DNA of 23,988 nucleotides from CABQCM01 sp965145485 (GCA_965145485.1 CBCTCU010000042.1:1-23988); one strand, 5' to 3'. Positions 7,922 through 15,936 are shown, counted from the first letter of the stretch. Program-made: numbers and translations. Notes: generated by a model not told the origin, from the sequence alone.

Positions 7922-8003
7922 GCTGCTGTGAAGGGCAGACGGTTGGGGACAGAGGCATTCCGGTGATTTCCTACGAGGAAAGGGTCGTGGCCCGGCCGGC
8001 GGC

Positions 8004-8096
8004 ACCGGAAACTCGATCGTGATGGAGTTTCGCCGGTATGGCTGAATGGAAGGGCGCGAGGGAGCAGCGAGCGGCATGGGGCCGCGCTGCTCCCTC
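8004..8096. other. Two hairpins between convergent genes, no T tract
   Basis: The 218-nt gap between the UroD-family and rluA-type genes holds two inverted repeats. In 8005-8036, CCGG-AAACTC pairs with GAGTTT-CG-CCGG. In 8058-8096 an 11-bp stem (GAGGGAGCAGC with its complement) encloses a second 5-bp stem. Neither has a T run on either strand, so they are not classical terminators, though they could block or stabilise the 3' ends of both transcripts. Confidence 0.45.
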
Positions 8097-8139
8097 CTTG
8101 CGGTTGCTTCCTGAGCCCTTTTGCCTCCCCAGCCGGGCG

Positions 8140-9120
8140 TCAGCGGGCGATGCCGTCCATTCCAGAAATGGGTTCGATCCCCTCGGCAAACCAGACGCGG
8201 GGTACCATGAATTCACGATGGTTGAGATATTCCAGCTCCCCCGCCTCGGTGGTGAAATCAAAGCGAAGCCGGTAGGAATAAAGGGCCTGATGGGTGTACC
8301 CACGCTTGCGGTCGGCGGCGTTCTTTCCATATTTTCCATCCCCGACCAGAGGATGCCCCAAAAAGGCAAGGTGAGCCCGGATCTGATGGGTCCTGCCGGT
8401 AAGCAGATCAACGTCGAGCAGGGCCAGGCCGTCTTTGGCACCGATCACGCGGTAGCGCGTGACGATGGTTTTTGCACCCGGGCGCGGGCGGTCGTAGATG
8501 TAAACCCGGTTTTTTTTCGCGTCTTTCCAAAGGTAGGCCTGCACGGTTGCCTCGCGCGGCGAGGGGATACCGTGCACCAGGCAGAGATAGCCCTTGGTCA
8601 ATTCCCGATCTTTGATTTTTTGATTTAAAATACGCAGGGCCTGCGCGTTTTTGGCCGCGATGACAATGCCGCCCGTGTTGCGGTCAATCCGGTTGGCCAG
8701 AGCGGGGGAGAAGCTTTGCTCCCCGTCGGGGTCATATTCACCCTTTTCGAACAAATACCGCTTAACCCGCCCGATGAGGGTGTCCCCGTAGGTATCACGA
8801 TCCTCGTGGCAGAGCACCCCCTCGGGCTTGTCCAACAGCATGAGGTTTTCGTCCTCATAGACGATGTTGAGCTTTTTGGAGGCGTGAAGAAAATCGTAGT
8901 GCTTCTCAGCGGGCTGAAGCAGATCGTCGTTGAGATACAGCTCCAGCACATCGCCCGGTACAAGACGGGTGGAGATTTCAGCCCGTTTGCCGTTGAGCTT
9001 GATCCGCTTGAGCCGGATGGAACGATAAAGCAGAGACTGCGGCAGGTTCGGATAGGCTTTGGTCAGAAATTTGTCCAGCCGTTGCCCCGCGTCGTTTTGT
9101 GTGATATCGATTTTTTTCAT
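8140..9120 (-). CDS. RluA-family 23S rRNA/tRNA pseudouridine synthase
   Basis: The 326-residue protein has an N-terminal S4 RNA-binding domain (about 12-65) and a C-terminal pseudouridine synthase domain. The catalytic motif reads N-R-I-D-R-N-T-G-G (143-151) with D146 as the conserved aspartate; the usual first residue His is Asn here. V-Y-E-D-E-N-L-M-L-L-D-K-P-E-G (88-102) and a downstream G-R-T-H-Q-I-R-A-H-L complete the family signature. It isomerises uridine to pseudouridine in structured RNA; the exact target cannot be read from sequence (RluC/RluD-like). The ATG at 9118-9120 is preceded by GGAGG at 5 nt. The stop is TGA, which shows that UGA is a normal stop codon in this genome. Confidence 0.9.
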   Translation of the reverse strand: MKKIDITQNDAGQRLDKFLTKAYPNLPQSLLYRSIRLKRIKLNGKRAEISTRLVPGDVLELYLNDDLLQPAEKHYDFLHASKKLNIVYEDENLMLLDKPEGVLCHEDRDTYGDTLIGRVKRYLFEKGEYDPDGEQSFSPALANRIDRNTGGIVIAAKNAQALRILNQKIKDRELTKGYLCLVHGIPSPREATVQAYLWKDAKKNRVYIYDRPRPGAKTIVTRYRVIGAKDGLALLDVDLLTGRTHQIRAHLAFLGHPLVGDGKYGKNAADRKRGYTHQALYSYRLRFDFTTEAGELEYLNHREFMVPRVWFAEGIEPISGMDGIAR

Positions 9121-9837
9121 ACCAACCTCCATGCTGTCGTGGCCGAAACCGTCTGTGGGCCAGCTGCGTGTAAAAGAATCGGCGTGCGGCCGGGTTGCGC
9201 CATGCGCGCCGTATACCCAGGCAATGCTGATTTTAAGATTCGATAGCGTACTTGCGTTATAAGAACGGGTTTGCATTCCAACGTGATTTTTATACATTCT
9301 TCCTGCTTTGCTGCGTGCCGGATAAATATTTGGTAAGGCGCTAGCAAAGTGACGAAAAATACGGTATAATAGCTATAGAAGGCTATGATGCTTTGATTTG
9401 AGCATGGGCCTGAGGCTATGTGCAGAGGATACCATTCACACTGCGTGTTTATGGTATCATAGCCGTAAAGGGCTATGATCGTTTCGATTTGAGCACCTGC
9501 CTACGGCCCTGTGCAGAGGATATCCTTCCCGCTGTGCCCATGGTATCGTAGCCATGGCGGCTGTGATACGATTCATGCGCACCGGTCTTAGGAATGTGCG
9601 ATTAGGCTTCCACTTATGGTAGTCGCAGAGCGTATTCCAACTTTGCCGCGTCTTTGGCTCGCATCCCATGCTTTGTGCGGGGGAGTAACCGCCGATTGTT
9701 TTGGTCGCGCGGCGCAGCCGATGGTGGTAAAAACGGGCGCGTGGATCAGGCGGGCGGGGTGAGAATCGTAAAAACACCGGAATCTTGGCCGGGATAATCT
9801 TGTATTGCCCGCGCCGGAACAGATAGGAGAGAGCAGC
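9121..9837. other. 717-nt gap between rluA-type gene and pyrE
   Basis: No convincing protein gene is present. The middle third (9369-9624) is three tandem copies of a structured element, annotated separately. A perfect TATAAT (9365-9370) stands just before the first copy but has only a poor -35 (TAGCAA, 17 nt upstream). The last 210 nt before pyrE show no feature I can name and no PyrR-binding loop. Confidence 0.5.
9369..9624 (+). repeat. Three tandem copies of a structured 77-90-nt element
   Basis: Copies are 9369-9458 (90 nt), 9459-9547 (89 nt) and 9548-9624 (77 nt, most diverged). Each shows three hairpins in the same order. H1 pairs TAGCC-type and GGCTA-type arms; in copy 2 it extends to ATCATAGCC/GGCTATGAT. 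H2 is GCAC...GTGC, with an inner GCC-TAC-GGC in copy 2 and GCC-TGA-GGC in copy 1. H3 pairs GATACCAT with ATGGTATC in copy 1 and GATATC with GGTATC in copy 2. Many differences between copies keep pairing through G-U changes, which suggests selection on RNA structure. Strand of transcription is not proven. I recognise no known RNA family. Confidence 0.7.
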
Positions 9838-10419
9838 ATGATTACAAAAGAGAGAGTTATGGAAATTCTGAAAGAGGCTGGGGTGTTGCTGGAGGGGCAT
9901 TTCCGCCTGACGTCGGGGCGGCATTCCAACCAATACCTTCAGTGCGCAAAAATTTTCCGAAATACCAAATACAGCGAAGAGCTTTGCGGCGCTCTGGCCG
10001 AGCAGTTTCAAAACGACGGGGTGGAATTGGTCATCGGTCCGGCGCTGGGCGCGGTGCAGATGGCGTATGAGGTCAGCCGGCAGTTGGGCTGTGAAAACTT
10101 TTTTGCCGAGCGCGAGGATGGCAAGATGACCCTGCGCCGCGGCTTTGCCGTACAGCCTGGGCAGAAGGTTTTGGTCGTGGAGGATGTGGTTACCACCGGC
10201 GGGTCGGTCCGCGAGGTGCTTGATATTGTGCGCGCCGCTGGCGGCCAGATCGTCGGGGTTGGCGTCGTGGTCGACCGCACGGGCGGGAAGATCGATTTCG
10301 GCGTGCCGCTGCGCTCGGTCATTTCGATGAACGTCCAGTCGTGGGAGCCGGAGGACTGCCCCTTGTGCAAAGAGGGGAATCTCGAGGTGGTCAAGCCGGG
10401 CAGCCGCAAATTGGACTAG
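9838..10419 (+). CDS. pyrE: Orotate phosphoribosyltransferase
   Basis: A 193-residue cytoplasmic enzyme of pyrimidine biosynthesis, joining orotate and PRPP to give orotidine 5'-phosphate. The PRPP-binding motif is V-L-V-V-E-D-V-V-T-T-G-G-S (111-123), and the N-terminal F-R-L-T-S-G-R-H-S (22-30) is the family's substrate loop region. The type with C-terminal C-P-L-C is common in Clostridia. The ATG at 9838 follows AGGAGAGAG at proper spacing; an upstream in-frame ATG at 9805 has no such site. No other pyr genes are adjacent. Any regulation would have to act in the long upstream gap containing the tandem repeat. radC follows 81 nt later. Confidence 0.95.
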   Translation: MITKERVMEILKEAGVLLEGHFRLTSGRHSNQYLQCAKIFRNTKYSEELCGALAEQFQNDGVELVIGPALGAVQMAYEVSRQLGCENFFAEREDGKMTLRRGFAVQPGQKVLVVEDVVTTGGSVREVLDIVRAAGGQIVGVGVVVDRTGGKIDFGVPLRSVISMNVQSWEPEDCPLCKEGNLEVVKPGSRKLD

Positions 10420-10500
10420 GCGGTTTCGGCGATAAGAGCTCGGCTGTTACCGGGAAAAGTGGGAGGACAATAACGCGGGAGCGTGGGGAGGTGGCCCGGA

Positions 10501-11295
10501 TTGAGCGATGAGGAAAAACGTTCTGCTGGTGCAAAGCCGGAAGATGCCGGCGCGGACAACCCGCCTGACGCATCCCGCGTGAAAAAGGCGAAACCGAAAA
10601 ATCCTCATGAAGGGCACCGCGAGCGGATGCGCATGCTTTTTCTGCGCAACGGCGCGGAAAATATGGAGCCGCATCAGGTTTTGGAAATGCTGCTGCACAA
10701 CGTCATACCACGCTGCGATACCAACGAGATCGCTCACCGGCTGATCGAGCGATTTGGCTCCTTTTCGGGCGTGCTGGACGCCAGGCTGGAGGATCTGGCT
10801 GCGGTCAAGGGCCTGGGGATGAAAAGCGCCGTCTTTTTAAAGATGATCCCCGGCATCGCGCGGGTGTACATGAACGACAAGTATCAACACGGCCGCACGG
10901 TGCAGAGCATCGATGATATTGGCGAGTTCCTGCTGGAGCTTTTTACCGGCTGCACCAACGAACGCTTTTACCTGGTCTGTCTCGACCGCACCTGCAAAAT
11001 CCTGCAAACCATCCTCATCGCCGAGGGGTCCATGGATTCGGTGATGGTGGATACCCGTAAGGTGGTCGAAGCGGCGCTGGGCAGCCAGGCGGCAGGGGTG
11101 GTGCTTGCGCACAATCATCCGCAGGGCTTTGCCATTCCTTCCGACCGCGATATTGCCACGACCATCCGGCTGGTGGAGGGGCTTGCGGTCATCAATGTCG
11201 CCGTTCACGACCATATCATTGTGGCGCATAACGACTATGTCTCCCTTGCGCAAAGCAAGCAGTATCGAAGCATCTTCCAACCCCGCCGGCGCTAG
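10501..11295 (+). CDS. radC: RadC-family JAB/MPN domain protein
   Basis: The protein has 264 residues from a TTG start at 10501. GGGGAGG (10485-10491) lies 9 nt upstream, whereas an earlier in-frame GTG at 10483 would overlap this site. A charged N-terminal tail is followed by helix-hairpin-helix motifs (V-K-G-L-G-M-K and I-P-G-I-A) and the C-terminal JAB1/MPN domain. The metal motif is H204-N-H206-P-x-G-x-x-x-P-S-x-x-D217, typical of RadC. RadC proteins were named as DNA repair factors, but their molecular role is unclear and a nuclease or peptidase activity has been proposed. The HhH part suggests DNA contact. It probably shares a transcript with pyrE. Confidence 0.93.
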   Translation: MSDEEKRSAGAKPEDAGADNPPDASRVKKAKPKNPHEGHRERMRMLFLRNGAENMEPHQVLEMLLHNVIPRCDTNEIAHRLIERFGSFSGVLDARLEDLAAVKGLGMKSAVFLKMIPGIARVYMNDKYQHGRTVQSIDDIGEFLLELFTGCTNERFYLVCLDRTCKILQTILIAEGSMDSVMVDTRKVVEAALGSQAAGVVLAHNHPQGFAIPSDRDIATTIRLVEGLAVINVAVHDHIIVAHNDYVSLAQSKQYRSIFQPRRR

Positions 11296-11417
11296 GGCGC
11301 AGGGGATTGCCGGGGAGCGCTTTTGGCAATGCGTTGCACGGAGCGCTGTAAGGGTTCGCACTATTCGGGGGCAGCAAAAAACGTTTGCCCTCCGGACCGC
11401 CGCCAAGCCATCGCCTC

Positions 11418-11437
11418 GCCAACGCGGTTGGCTTTTT
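11418..11437 (+). terminator. Possible weak terminator after radC
   Basis: GCCAA (11418-11422) pairs with TTGGC (11428-11432) around a 5-nt loop, followed directly by TTTTT (11433-11437). The stem is only 5 bp, so termination may be partial. Confidence 0.4.
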
Positions 11438-11535
11438 GGCCAGTATGTGGCGCGTGGATGTGGGGTCAAAGCGCCGCCGTGCCAAAGGGATGGAATTTGG
11501 TTCCCGGCTTTATTGTGATATAGACCACGTTATAC

Positions 11536-11569
11536 CCAAAGGCCGCCTCTTGGAAGAGACGGCCTTTTT
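11536..11569. terminator. Strong bidirectional terminator
   Basis: GGCCG (11541-11545) pairs with CGGCC (11560-11564) with additional pairing inside (TCTT with AAGA). Three A residues precede and five T residues follow the stem, so it can end plus-strand transcripts from radC and, less strongly, minus-strand transcripts of the small membrane protein. Confidence 0.8.
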
Positions 11570-11795
11570 CGCATAAAACTTAGCCGGGCCGATAATCAAA
11601 GCGCCCCTGCATCTGGTTGCATACAGACCATGTAGAATCGAACAACAGCCCATAGCCTCATCCATACAAGAGTTGTGCCGGTGTTGCCCTTCCACCATTG
11701 GTACCAACATCGCCCCCAGTCGGCCGTGATCCCAGGAAAGAACACGCCGCTTGCAGCCTACAAAGAAGAGCGCAAGCTCTGAGCATGACGGGGGG
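11570..11795. other. Gap without recognisable gene
   Basis: No ORF here has a good ribosome binding site or family-like composition. A small hairpin AGAGC-GCAA-GCTCT (11767-11780) is followed on the minus strand by a TTCTTTGT stretch, and could be a weak terminator for the small membrane protein. Confidence 0.35.
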
Positions 11796-11978
11796 TTAAG
11801 GCTGCTTTGCCCCAGGGCCCCTGTTTGCGGATTCCCTGCATTTTTTGCTGCAACCCATGATAGCGAGAACGACCGCCGCTCCCAGCCCGAGATAGTTGAT
11901 GATGACGGGATGCTCGATCCATTGCAGCATGCCAATGCAGGCCAACACCGCCATCATTGCCCATAGCCACCGGTTCAA
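11796..11978 (-). CDS. Small two-helix membrane protein, function unknown
   Basis: The product has 60 residues with two hydrophobic segments, about residues 3-19 and 25-42 in this numbering, then a basic, polar tail with S-K-K-C and a terminal G-P-G-A-K-Q-P. A short H-P linker lies between the helices, suggesting a hairpin in the membrane. AAAGGGGG lies on the minus strand 6 nt before a TTG at 11978; an ATG at 11984 is directly against this site, so the TTG is favoured, though the ATG would add only two residues. It stands alone between a terminator and the ACT-domain gene. Hydrophobicity pattern and ribosome binding site support a real gene; I recognise no family. Confidence 0.55.
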   Translation of the reverse strand: MNRWLWAMMAVLACIGMLQWIEHPVIINYLGLGAAVVLAIMGCSKKCRESANRGPGAKQP

Positions 11979-11984
11979 TGCCAT

Positions 11985-12161
11985 CCCCCTTTGTTTTTAT
12001 ACACATCAATTGGTCTACACCCATGGTTCCCCGCATAGTTGATTGGAAAGGCCCGTGCCGGCTCCCGTCCATCGCCATGACGATGCGCCCATGATCCCAT
12101 GCCGCCGCGCGTCCAATAGAAGGGATGCTGTCCGGTCTAGGGCCTTTGCGCAAAGCGGAGA
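11985..12161. other. Short gap, no gene seen
   Basis: A TATAAA on the minus strand near 11995 could be the -10 of the small membrane protein, but no matching -35 is visible. A CTTTGCGCAAAG palindrome lies near 12145, just downstream of the ACT-domain gene, without a T run. Confidence 0.3.
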
Positions 12162-12638
12162 TTATGCATTGGGTTCCTTCAGCCTATCGAGCGCCGAGCG
12201 TACCGCCTGAGCGGCGTCGTCGGCTGAGGCTGGGGTAAGCAGCAGGGAGATATCCACCTCCGAGGTGGTTACCAGGCGGATGTCCGCCATCGCCGATGCG
12301 GCCGCCCGCAAGACCGTAGCCGCAACGCCCGGCTGGCTGCGCATAGCGTCCCCATACACCGTCAGCTTATGGTTGCCGCTGCTGACCGCTGATTTGAATG
12401 CGGGGTTGGCCTTTCGCAGCCGGGCGATGATTTCCAGGGTTTTGTCTAAGTCCTCATCGGCCGTCGTAAAGGACAGGTGGGTCGCTCCCCCCTGCGGCGG
12501 GGACTGGGATATCATATCGACGTTAACCCCTGCGGCCGCCATATCCTCAAATACAGAGGCGACGGCGTCCAAATCGCTCGACAGAGGCCCCAGCACGACC
12601 AGGGTCACGTTTTCTCGAACGGAGATAGTATATGCCAT
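12162..12638 (-). CDS. Stand-alone aspartokinase-type tandem ACT-domain protein
   Basis: The product has 158 residues and consists only of two ACT domains, about 8-78 and 88-155. They match the regulatory C-terminus of aspartokinase: G-V-N-V-D-M-I-S-Q-S in the first repeat, and M-R-S-Q-P-G-V-A-A followed by V-T-T-S-E-V-D-I-S in the second. The kinase domain is absent. In full-length aspartokinase these domains bind lysine or threonine for feedback control. The gene is the last of the asd-dapA-dapB cluster, so a role as a lysine-pathway regulator or separate regulatory subunit is a fair inference, not shown. The start at 12636-12638 has AAGGAGGG at 7 nt. 263 nt separate it from dapB. Confidence 0.85.
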   Translation of the reverse strand: MAYTISVRENVTLVVLGPLSSDLDAVASVFEDMAAAGVNVDMISQSPPQGGATHLSFTTADEDLDKTLEIIARLRKANPAFKSAVSSGNHKLTVYGDAMRSQPGVAATVLRAAASAMADIRLVTTSEVDISLLLTPASADDAAQAVRSALDRLKEPNA

Positions 12639-12901
12639 GTCTTTACCCTCCTTATAAAGCGGGCTTGCCGCCCCGGTTTTTCGCCAAAGCTGGGAAGCGG
12701 CGGGGTGAATTGCCATTCGTGCTGCGTTTGGCCATACCGGAAGGAACGCAGCTCCCATATCCGGCGTGTTCCGACCGGCGCTGCCGTCTTTGCGCATGAC
12801 CTCGCCGGCGGACGGCTTTTATACTGGAACTGTGCATGCCGGGTGGTTCCAAAGCGGGGCTCCCTAACATCGCGGCCGATTCGCCGGATATGCGCACGAA
12901 A

Positions 12902-13657
12902 TTAATCGTGGATCAGATCGCGCATGCTGTAGCTGCCCGGCGCTTTTCCCACCAGGAACAGGGCGGCGCGCAGCGCCCCCGTGGCAAAAATCTCCCGCGA
13001 GCGCGCCGAATGGGAGATGGTAATGACCTCGTCCCGCCCGGCGAAAATAACCGAATGCTCGCCCGTGATGGTACCGCCGCGGATGGCGTGCATGCCAATC
13101 TCCTCTTTGGAGCGCTTTTGCCGTTTGGGGTGCCGGTCGTACTCCAGCGTTTTCGGCTCCTTGCAAGCGTCTACAATCGCGTCGGCCAGCATGAGCGCGG
13201 TGCCGCTTGGAGCGTCCAGCTTTTGATTGTGGTGAGCCTCGACGATTTCGATGTCATACCCGTCTTCCAGAATCTGCGCTGCCTTGGCGCACAATTCGAG
13301 GATGAGGTTAATCCCGACCGACCTGTTGGCGCTGGTAAAGACCGGGATGGTTTTGGCCGCCTGCTGTAGCAGGTCCTTGTGCTCCTGCTCCAGGCCGGTG
13401 GTCGCCATGACGACCGGAATGCCCCGCCCGACGGCAAACTCCACCGTACCGCGCAGCGCGCTGGGATGGGAAAAGTCAATGACAACGTCGGCCTGCTCGG
13501 CGACCTCCTTACAGGAGGGGTAAACCGGAAAGCTCTCGCCCCCCGGCGCAACGGGATCAACGCCGGCGGCGATGCGGCAGTCGTCCCTTGCCGCGACGCA
13601 CTCGGCAATGACGCGGCCCATACGGCCGGCGCAACCGACCAAAACAATTTGTATCAT
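12902..13657 (-). CDS. dapB: 4-hydroxy-tetrahydrodipicolinate reductase
   Basis: The 251-residue enzyme reduces 4-hydroxy-tetrahydrodipicolinate to tetrahydrodipicolinate with NAD(P)H in the diaminopimelate/lysine pathway. The nucleotide-binding loop is G-C-A-G-R-M-G (8-14). S-A-N-R-S-V-G-I-N-L (109-118) and the active-site E-A-H-H-N-Q-K-L-D-A-P-S-G-T-A (140-154), with H142, H143 and K146, are family hallmarks. Length is normal. The start at 13655-13657 has an AGGAAAGGA site. It lies 74 nt downstream of dapA on the same strand. Confidence 0.96.
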   Translation of the reverse strand: MIQIVLVGCAGRMGRVIAECVAARDDCRIAAGVDPVAPGGESFPVYPSCKEVAEQADVVIDFSHPSALRGTVEFAVGRGIPVVMATTGLEQEHKDLLQQAAKTIPVFTSANRSVGINLILELCAKAAQILEDGYDIEIVEAHHNQKLDAPSGTALMLADAIVDACKEPKTLEYDRHPKRQKRSKEEIGMHAIRGGTITGEHSVIFAGRDEVITISHSARSREIFATGALRAALFLVGKAPGSYSMRDLIHD

Positions 13658-13731
13658 GAAAATCCGTCCTTTCCTACTTCGCCCCGGCATATGCAGCGCG
13701 CCGGGGCGGGAAATGCCAACCGTGGGACGCC

Positions 13732-14619
13732 TTAAAGCATCCCGGCCTCGCGCATCAAACCGGCGAGTTTGGCCTTTTTATCGTCGCTCAGCTCGACCAG
13801 CGGCAGACGGCAGGGGCCGGCCTGCATGCCGGCAAGATTCATGGCGGCCTTGACGGGGATGGGGTTGACGTCGCAGAACATCGCGTTCATCACCGCGAGA
13901 TATTTCATCTGCATGGCCAGCGCGCCGGCCTGATCGCCTGCGAGGTATTTCGCGCACATCTGGCTCATCAGATCGGGCGCCAGGTTGGAGAAAACCGAAA
14001 TGATTCCCTGCCCGCCAATCGAGAAAAAGGGGATGGTCTGATCGTCGTTGCCCGAATACAGGGTGATCTGATCGCCGCACAGGGCCATGGTCTGAAGGGC
14101 GGCTGAGAGGTCGCCGTTGGCCTCTTTGATGGCCGCGATATTGGGGTGCCCCGCCAGACGTGCATAGGTGGCGGGCTGTATGTTGGTGCCGGTGCGGGAG
14201 GGCACATTGTAGAGGATGATCGGCAGCTTGACTCGATCGGCCACATAGGTGTAGTGGGCCACCAGCCCATCCTGGCTGGTTTTGTTGTAATAGGGCGTGA
14301 CCATGAGCAGGGCGTCGGCGCCCAGGCGCTCGGCCTCTTTGGACAGCTCGACGGCATAGCGCGTGTCGTTGCTGCCTGTGCCGGCAATGACCGGGACCCG
14401 GCCAGCGGCGGCCGATACCGTCTCGCGGATGACCGTGACATGCTCCTCGTGATCCAGCGTTGCCGATTCCCCGGTCGTGCCGCAGGCCACCAGGGCGTTG
14501 ACCCCTTTTTCGATCTGCTCGTTAACGAGGGAGCGCAGACGCTCGACGTTGACCGAGCCGTCGTCGCGCATGGGGGTAATCAGTGCGGTGGCGACACCGC
14601 GAAAAATAGGTTGAGCCAT
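13732..14619 (-). CDS. dapA: 4-hydroxy-tetrahydrodipicolinate synthase
   Basis: A 295-residue class I aldolase that condenses pyruvate with aspartate semialdehyde, the first committed step to diaminopimelate and lysine. C-G-T-T-G-E-S (46-52), Y137 in L-Y-N-V-P-S-R-T-G and the Schiff-base K165 in A-I-K-E-A-N-G-D are all present. The start at 14617-14619 follows AAAGGAAGG at 8 nt; the frame is open further upstream but without a site. It lies between asd and dapB, so enzyme order matches pathway order in one minus-strand unit. Confidence 0.96.
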   Translation of the reverse strand: MAQPIFRGVATALITPMRDDGSVNVERLRSLVNEQIEKGVNALVACGTTGESATLDHEEHVTVIRETVSAAAGRVPVIAGTGSNDTRYAVELSKEAERLGADALLMVTPYYNKTSQDGLVAHYTYVADRVKLPIILYNVPSRTGTNIQPATYARLAGHPNIAAIKEANGDLSAALQTMALCGDQITLYSGNDDQTIPFFSIGGQGIISVFSNLAPDLMSQMCAKYLAGDQAGALAMQMKYLAVMNAMFCDVNPIPVKAAMNLAGMQAGPCRLPLVELSDDKKAKLAGLMREAGML

Positions 14620-14756
14620 ATTCGATGCCTTCCTTTCCCGTGCGGCCGTAAAGGCCGCTGGCTGAGATTGCGTTGTGATGTTATGCGCGGACCATGCTTT
14701 CGCTTTGGTACCATGCCGGATGCTCCAATGCGGGCAGCCGGGCCTGAGCGCGGCGC

Positions 14757-15836
14757 TTATCGCTCCATATACCCTTTGGCGCACAGCAGCTCGGCGAGCA
14801 ACACCGCGCCGCCCGCCGCGCCGCGCAGCGTGTTGTGAGAGAGGCAGACGAATTTGTAGTCGTATTGGCTGTCCTGCCGCAGGCGCCCGATCGAGACGGC
14901 CATACCATTTTCCAGCATGCGGTGCAGTTTAACCTGGGGCATATTGTCCTCCTCGAAATAATGGAGGAACTGTTTGGGCGCGCTGGGGAGCCCAAGCCGC
15001 TGCGGCTCGCCCGAGAAATCCTTCCATGCCTGCAAGATCTGCTCTTTCGAGGGCTTCTCTTTAAAATCAGCGAAGACGGCGGCCATGTGCCCGTCAGACA
15101 CCGGCACGCGCAGGCACTGGGCGGTAAAAGAAGGGGAGACGGCCGGGACAATTTTCCCATCGACGACCTTGCCCCAGATTTTCAGCGGCTCCTGCTCGGA
15201 TTTTTCCTCTTCCCCGCCGATATAGGGGATGACGTTGTCGACCATCTCCGGCCAGCGCGCAAAGGTCTTGCCCGCGCCCGATATGGCCTGATAGGTACAC
15301 ACCAGGGCGCGCTCGAAGCCAAACTGGGAGAGGGGATAGAGAGCCGGCACGTAGCTTTGCAAGGAGCAGTTGGATTTGACCGCGATAAATCCCCGCCTGG
15401 TGCCCAGCCGCTTGCGCTGGAAGGGGATGACCTCCAGATGGTCGGCGTTGATCTCGGGGATCACCATGGGCACGTCGTCGGTAAAGCGATGGGCCGAGTT
15501 GTTGGACACCACCGGGCACTCCAGCCGGGCGTAATCCTCCTCCAGTGCTCGAATCTCATCCTTTTTCATATCCACCGCGCAGAAAACAAAGTCGGCCATG
15601 GAGGCGACCTTTTCCATATCGGCCACCGCGTCAAGCACCGTCATGCCGGCGAGGGATTCGGGCATCGGGTCGCTCATGGCCCACCGGTCCCCCACCGCGT
15701 CGCGGTAGGTTTTCCCTGCCGAGCGGGACGAAGCCGCCAGCACGGTAACCTGAAACCAGGGATGATTGGCAAGCAGGGTGGCGAAGCGCTGCCCCACCAT
15801 TCCCGTTGCGCCGAGAATGCCTACGTTATATTGCAT
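14757..15836 (-). CDS. asd: Aspartate-semialdehyde dehydrogenase
   Basis: The 359-residue enzyme reduces aspartyl phosphate to aspartate semialdehyde with NADPH, feeding DapA. G-A-T-G-M-V-G (9-15) binds the cofactor, and the catalytic cysteine is C157 in S-N-C-S. The length and the motif context fit the archaeal/fungal-type ASADH branch, also found in many Clostridia. A histidine in V-S-D-G-H-M-A fits the substrate-site His. The start at 15834-15836 has GGAGGAG 4 to 5 nt upstream. It is the first gene of the asd-dapA-dapB-ACT unit and has a good promoter. No aspartokinase gene is in the window. Confidence 0.94.
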   Translation of the reverse strand: MQYNVGILGATGMVGQRFATLLANHPWFQVTVLAASSRSAGKTYRDAVGDRWAMSDPMPESLAGMTVLDAVADMEKVASMADFVFCAVDMKKDEIRALEEDYARLECPVVSNNSAHRFTDDVPMVIPEINADHLEVIPFQRKRLGTRRGFIAVKSNCSLQSYVPALYPLSQFGFERALVCTYQAISGAGKTFARWPEMVDNVIPYIGGEEEKSEQEPLKIWGKVVDGKIVPAVSPSFTAQCLRVPVSDGHMAAVFADFKEKPSKEQILQAWKDFSGEPQRLGLPSAPKQFLHYFEEDNMPQVKLHRMLENGMAVSIGRLRQDSQYDYKFVCLSHNTLRGAAGGAVLLAELLCAKGYMER

Positions 15837-15867
15837 GGTAACTCCTCCAACCAGTCGGAAAAAGTGG

Positions 15868-15896
15868 TTGATTCCCACCCGCGACTGGACTATAAT
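15868..15896 (+). promoter_or_regulatory. Promoter of queA
   Basis: TTGATT (15868-15873) and a perfect TATAAT (15891-15896) are separated by 17 nt. Transcription would start near 15903, giving a leader of about 77 nt to the queA ATG and running through the asd promoter. Confidence 0.8.
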
Positions 15897-15907
15897 AATA
15901 TGGATTC

Positions 15908-15936
15908 AGTTTACCATCCCTTTGGTGGATTGTCAA
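15908..15936 (-). promoter_or_regulatory. Promoter of the asd-dapA-dapB-ACT unit
   Basis: On the minus strand a perfect TTGACA (15931-15936) lies 17 nt from TAAACT (15908-15913). Transcription would start near 15901, about 64 nt before the asd ATG. That leader is too short for a lysine riboswitch. Confidence 0.75.

Noticed and set aside
9369..9624. CRISPR array.
   Set aside because: The three units are contiguous and similar along their full length; there are no unique spacers between short identical repeats.
9121..9837. PyrR attenuator or pyrimidine riboswitch before pyrE.
   Set aside because: No PyrR-binding loop consensus and no terminator hairpin with T run is present; the repeats only share AGAGGAT, which is too little.
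11510..11935. 141-codon minus-strand frame over the terminator near 11,550.
   Set aside because: It reads through a strong terminator, has no suitable ribosome binding site, and overlaps the better-supported small membrane protein in another frame.
15837..15901. Lysine riboswitch for the asd-dap unit.
   Set aside because: The predicted leader is only about 64 nt, far shorter than a lysine riboswitch.
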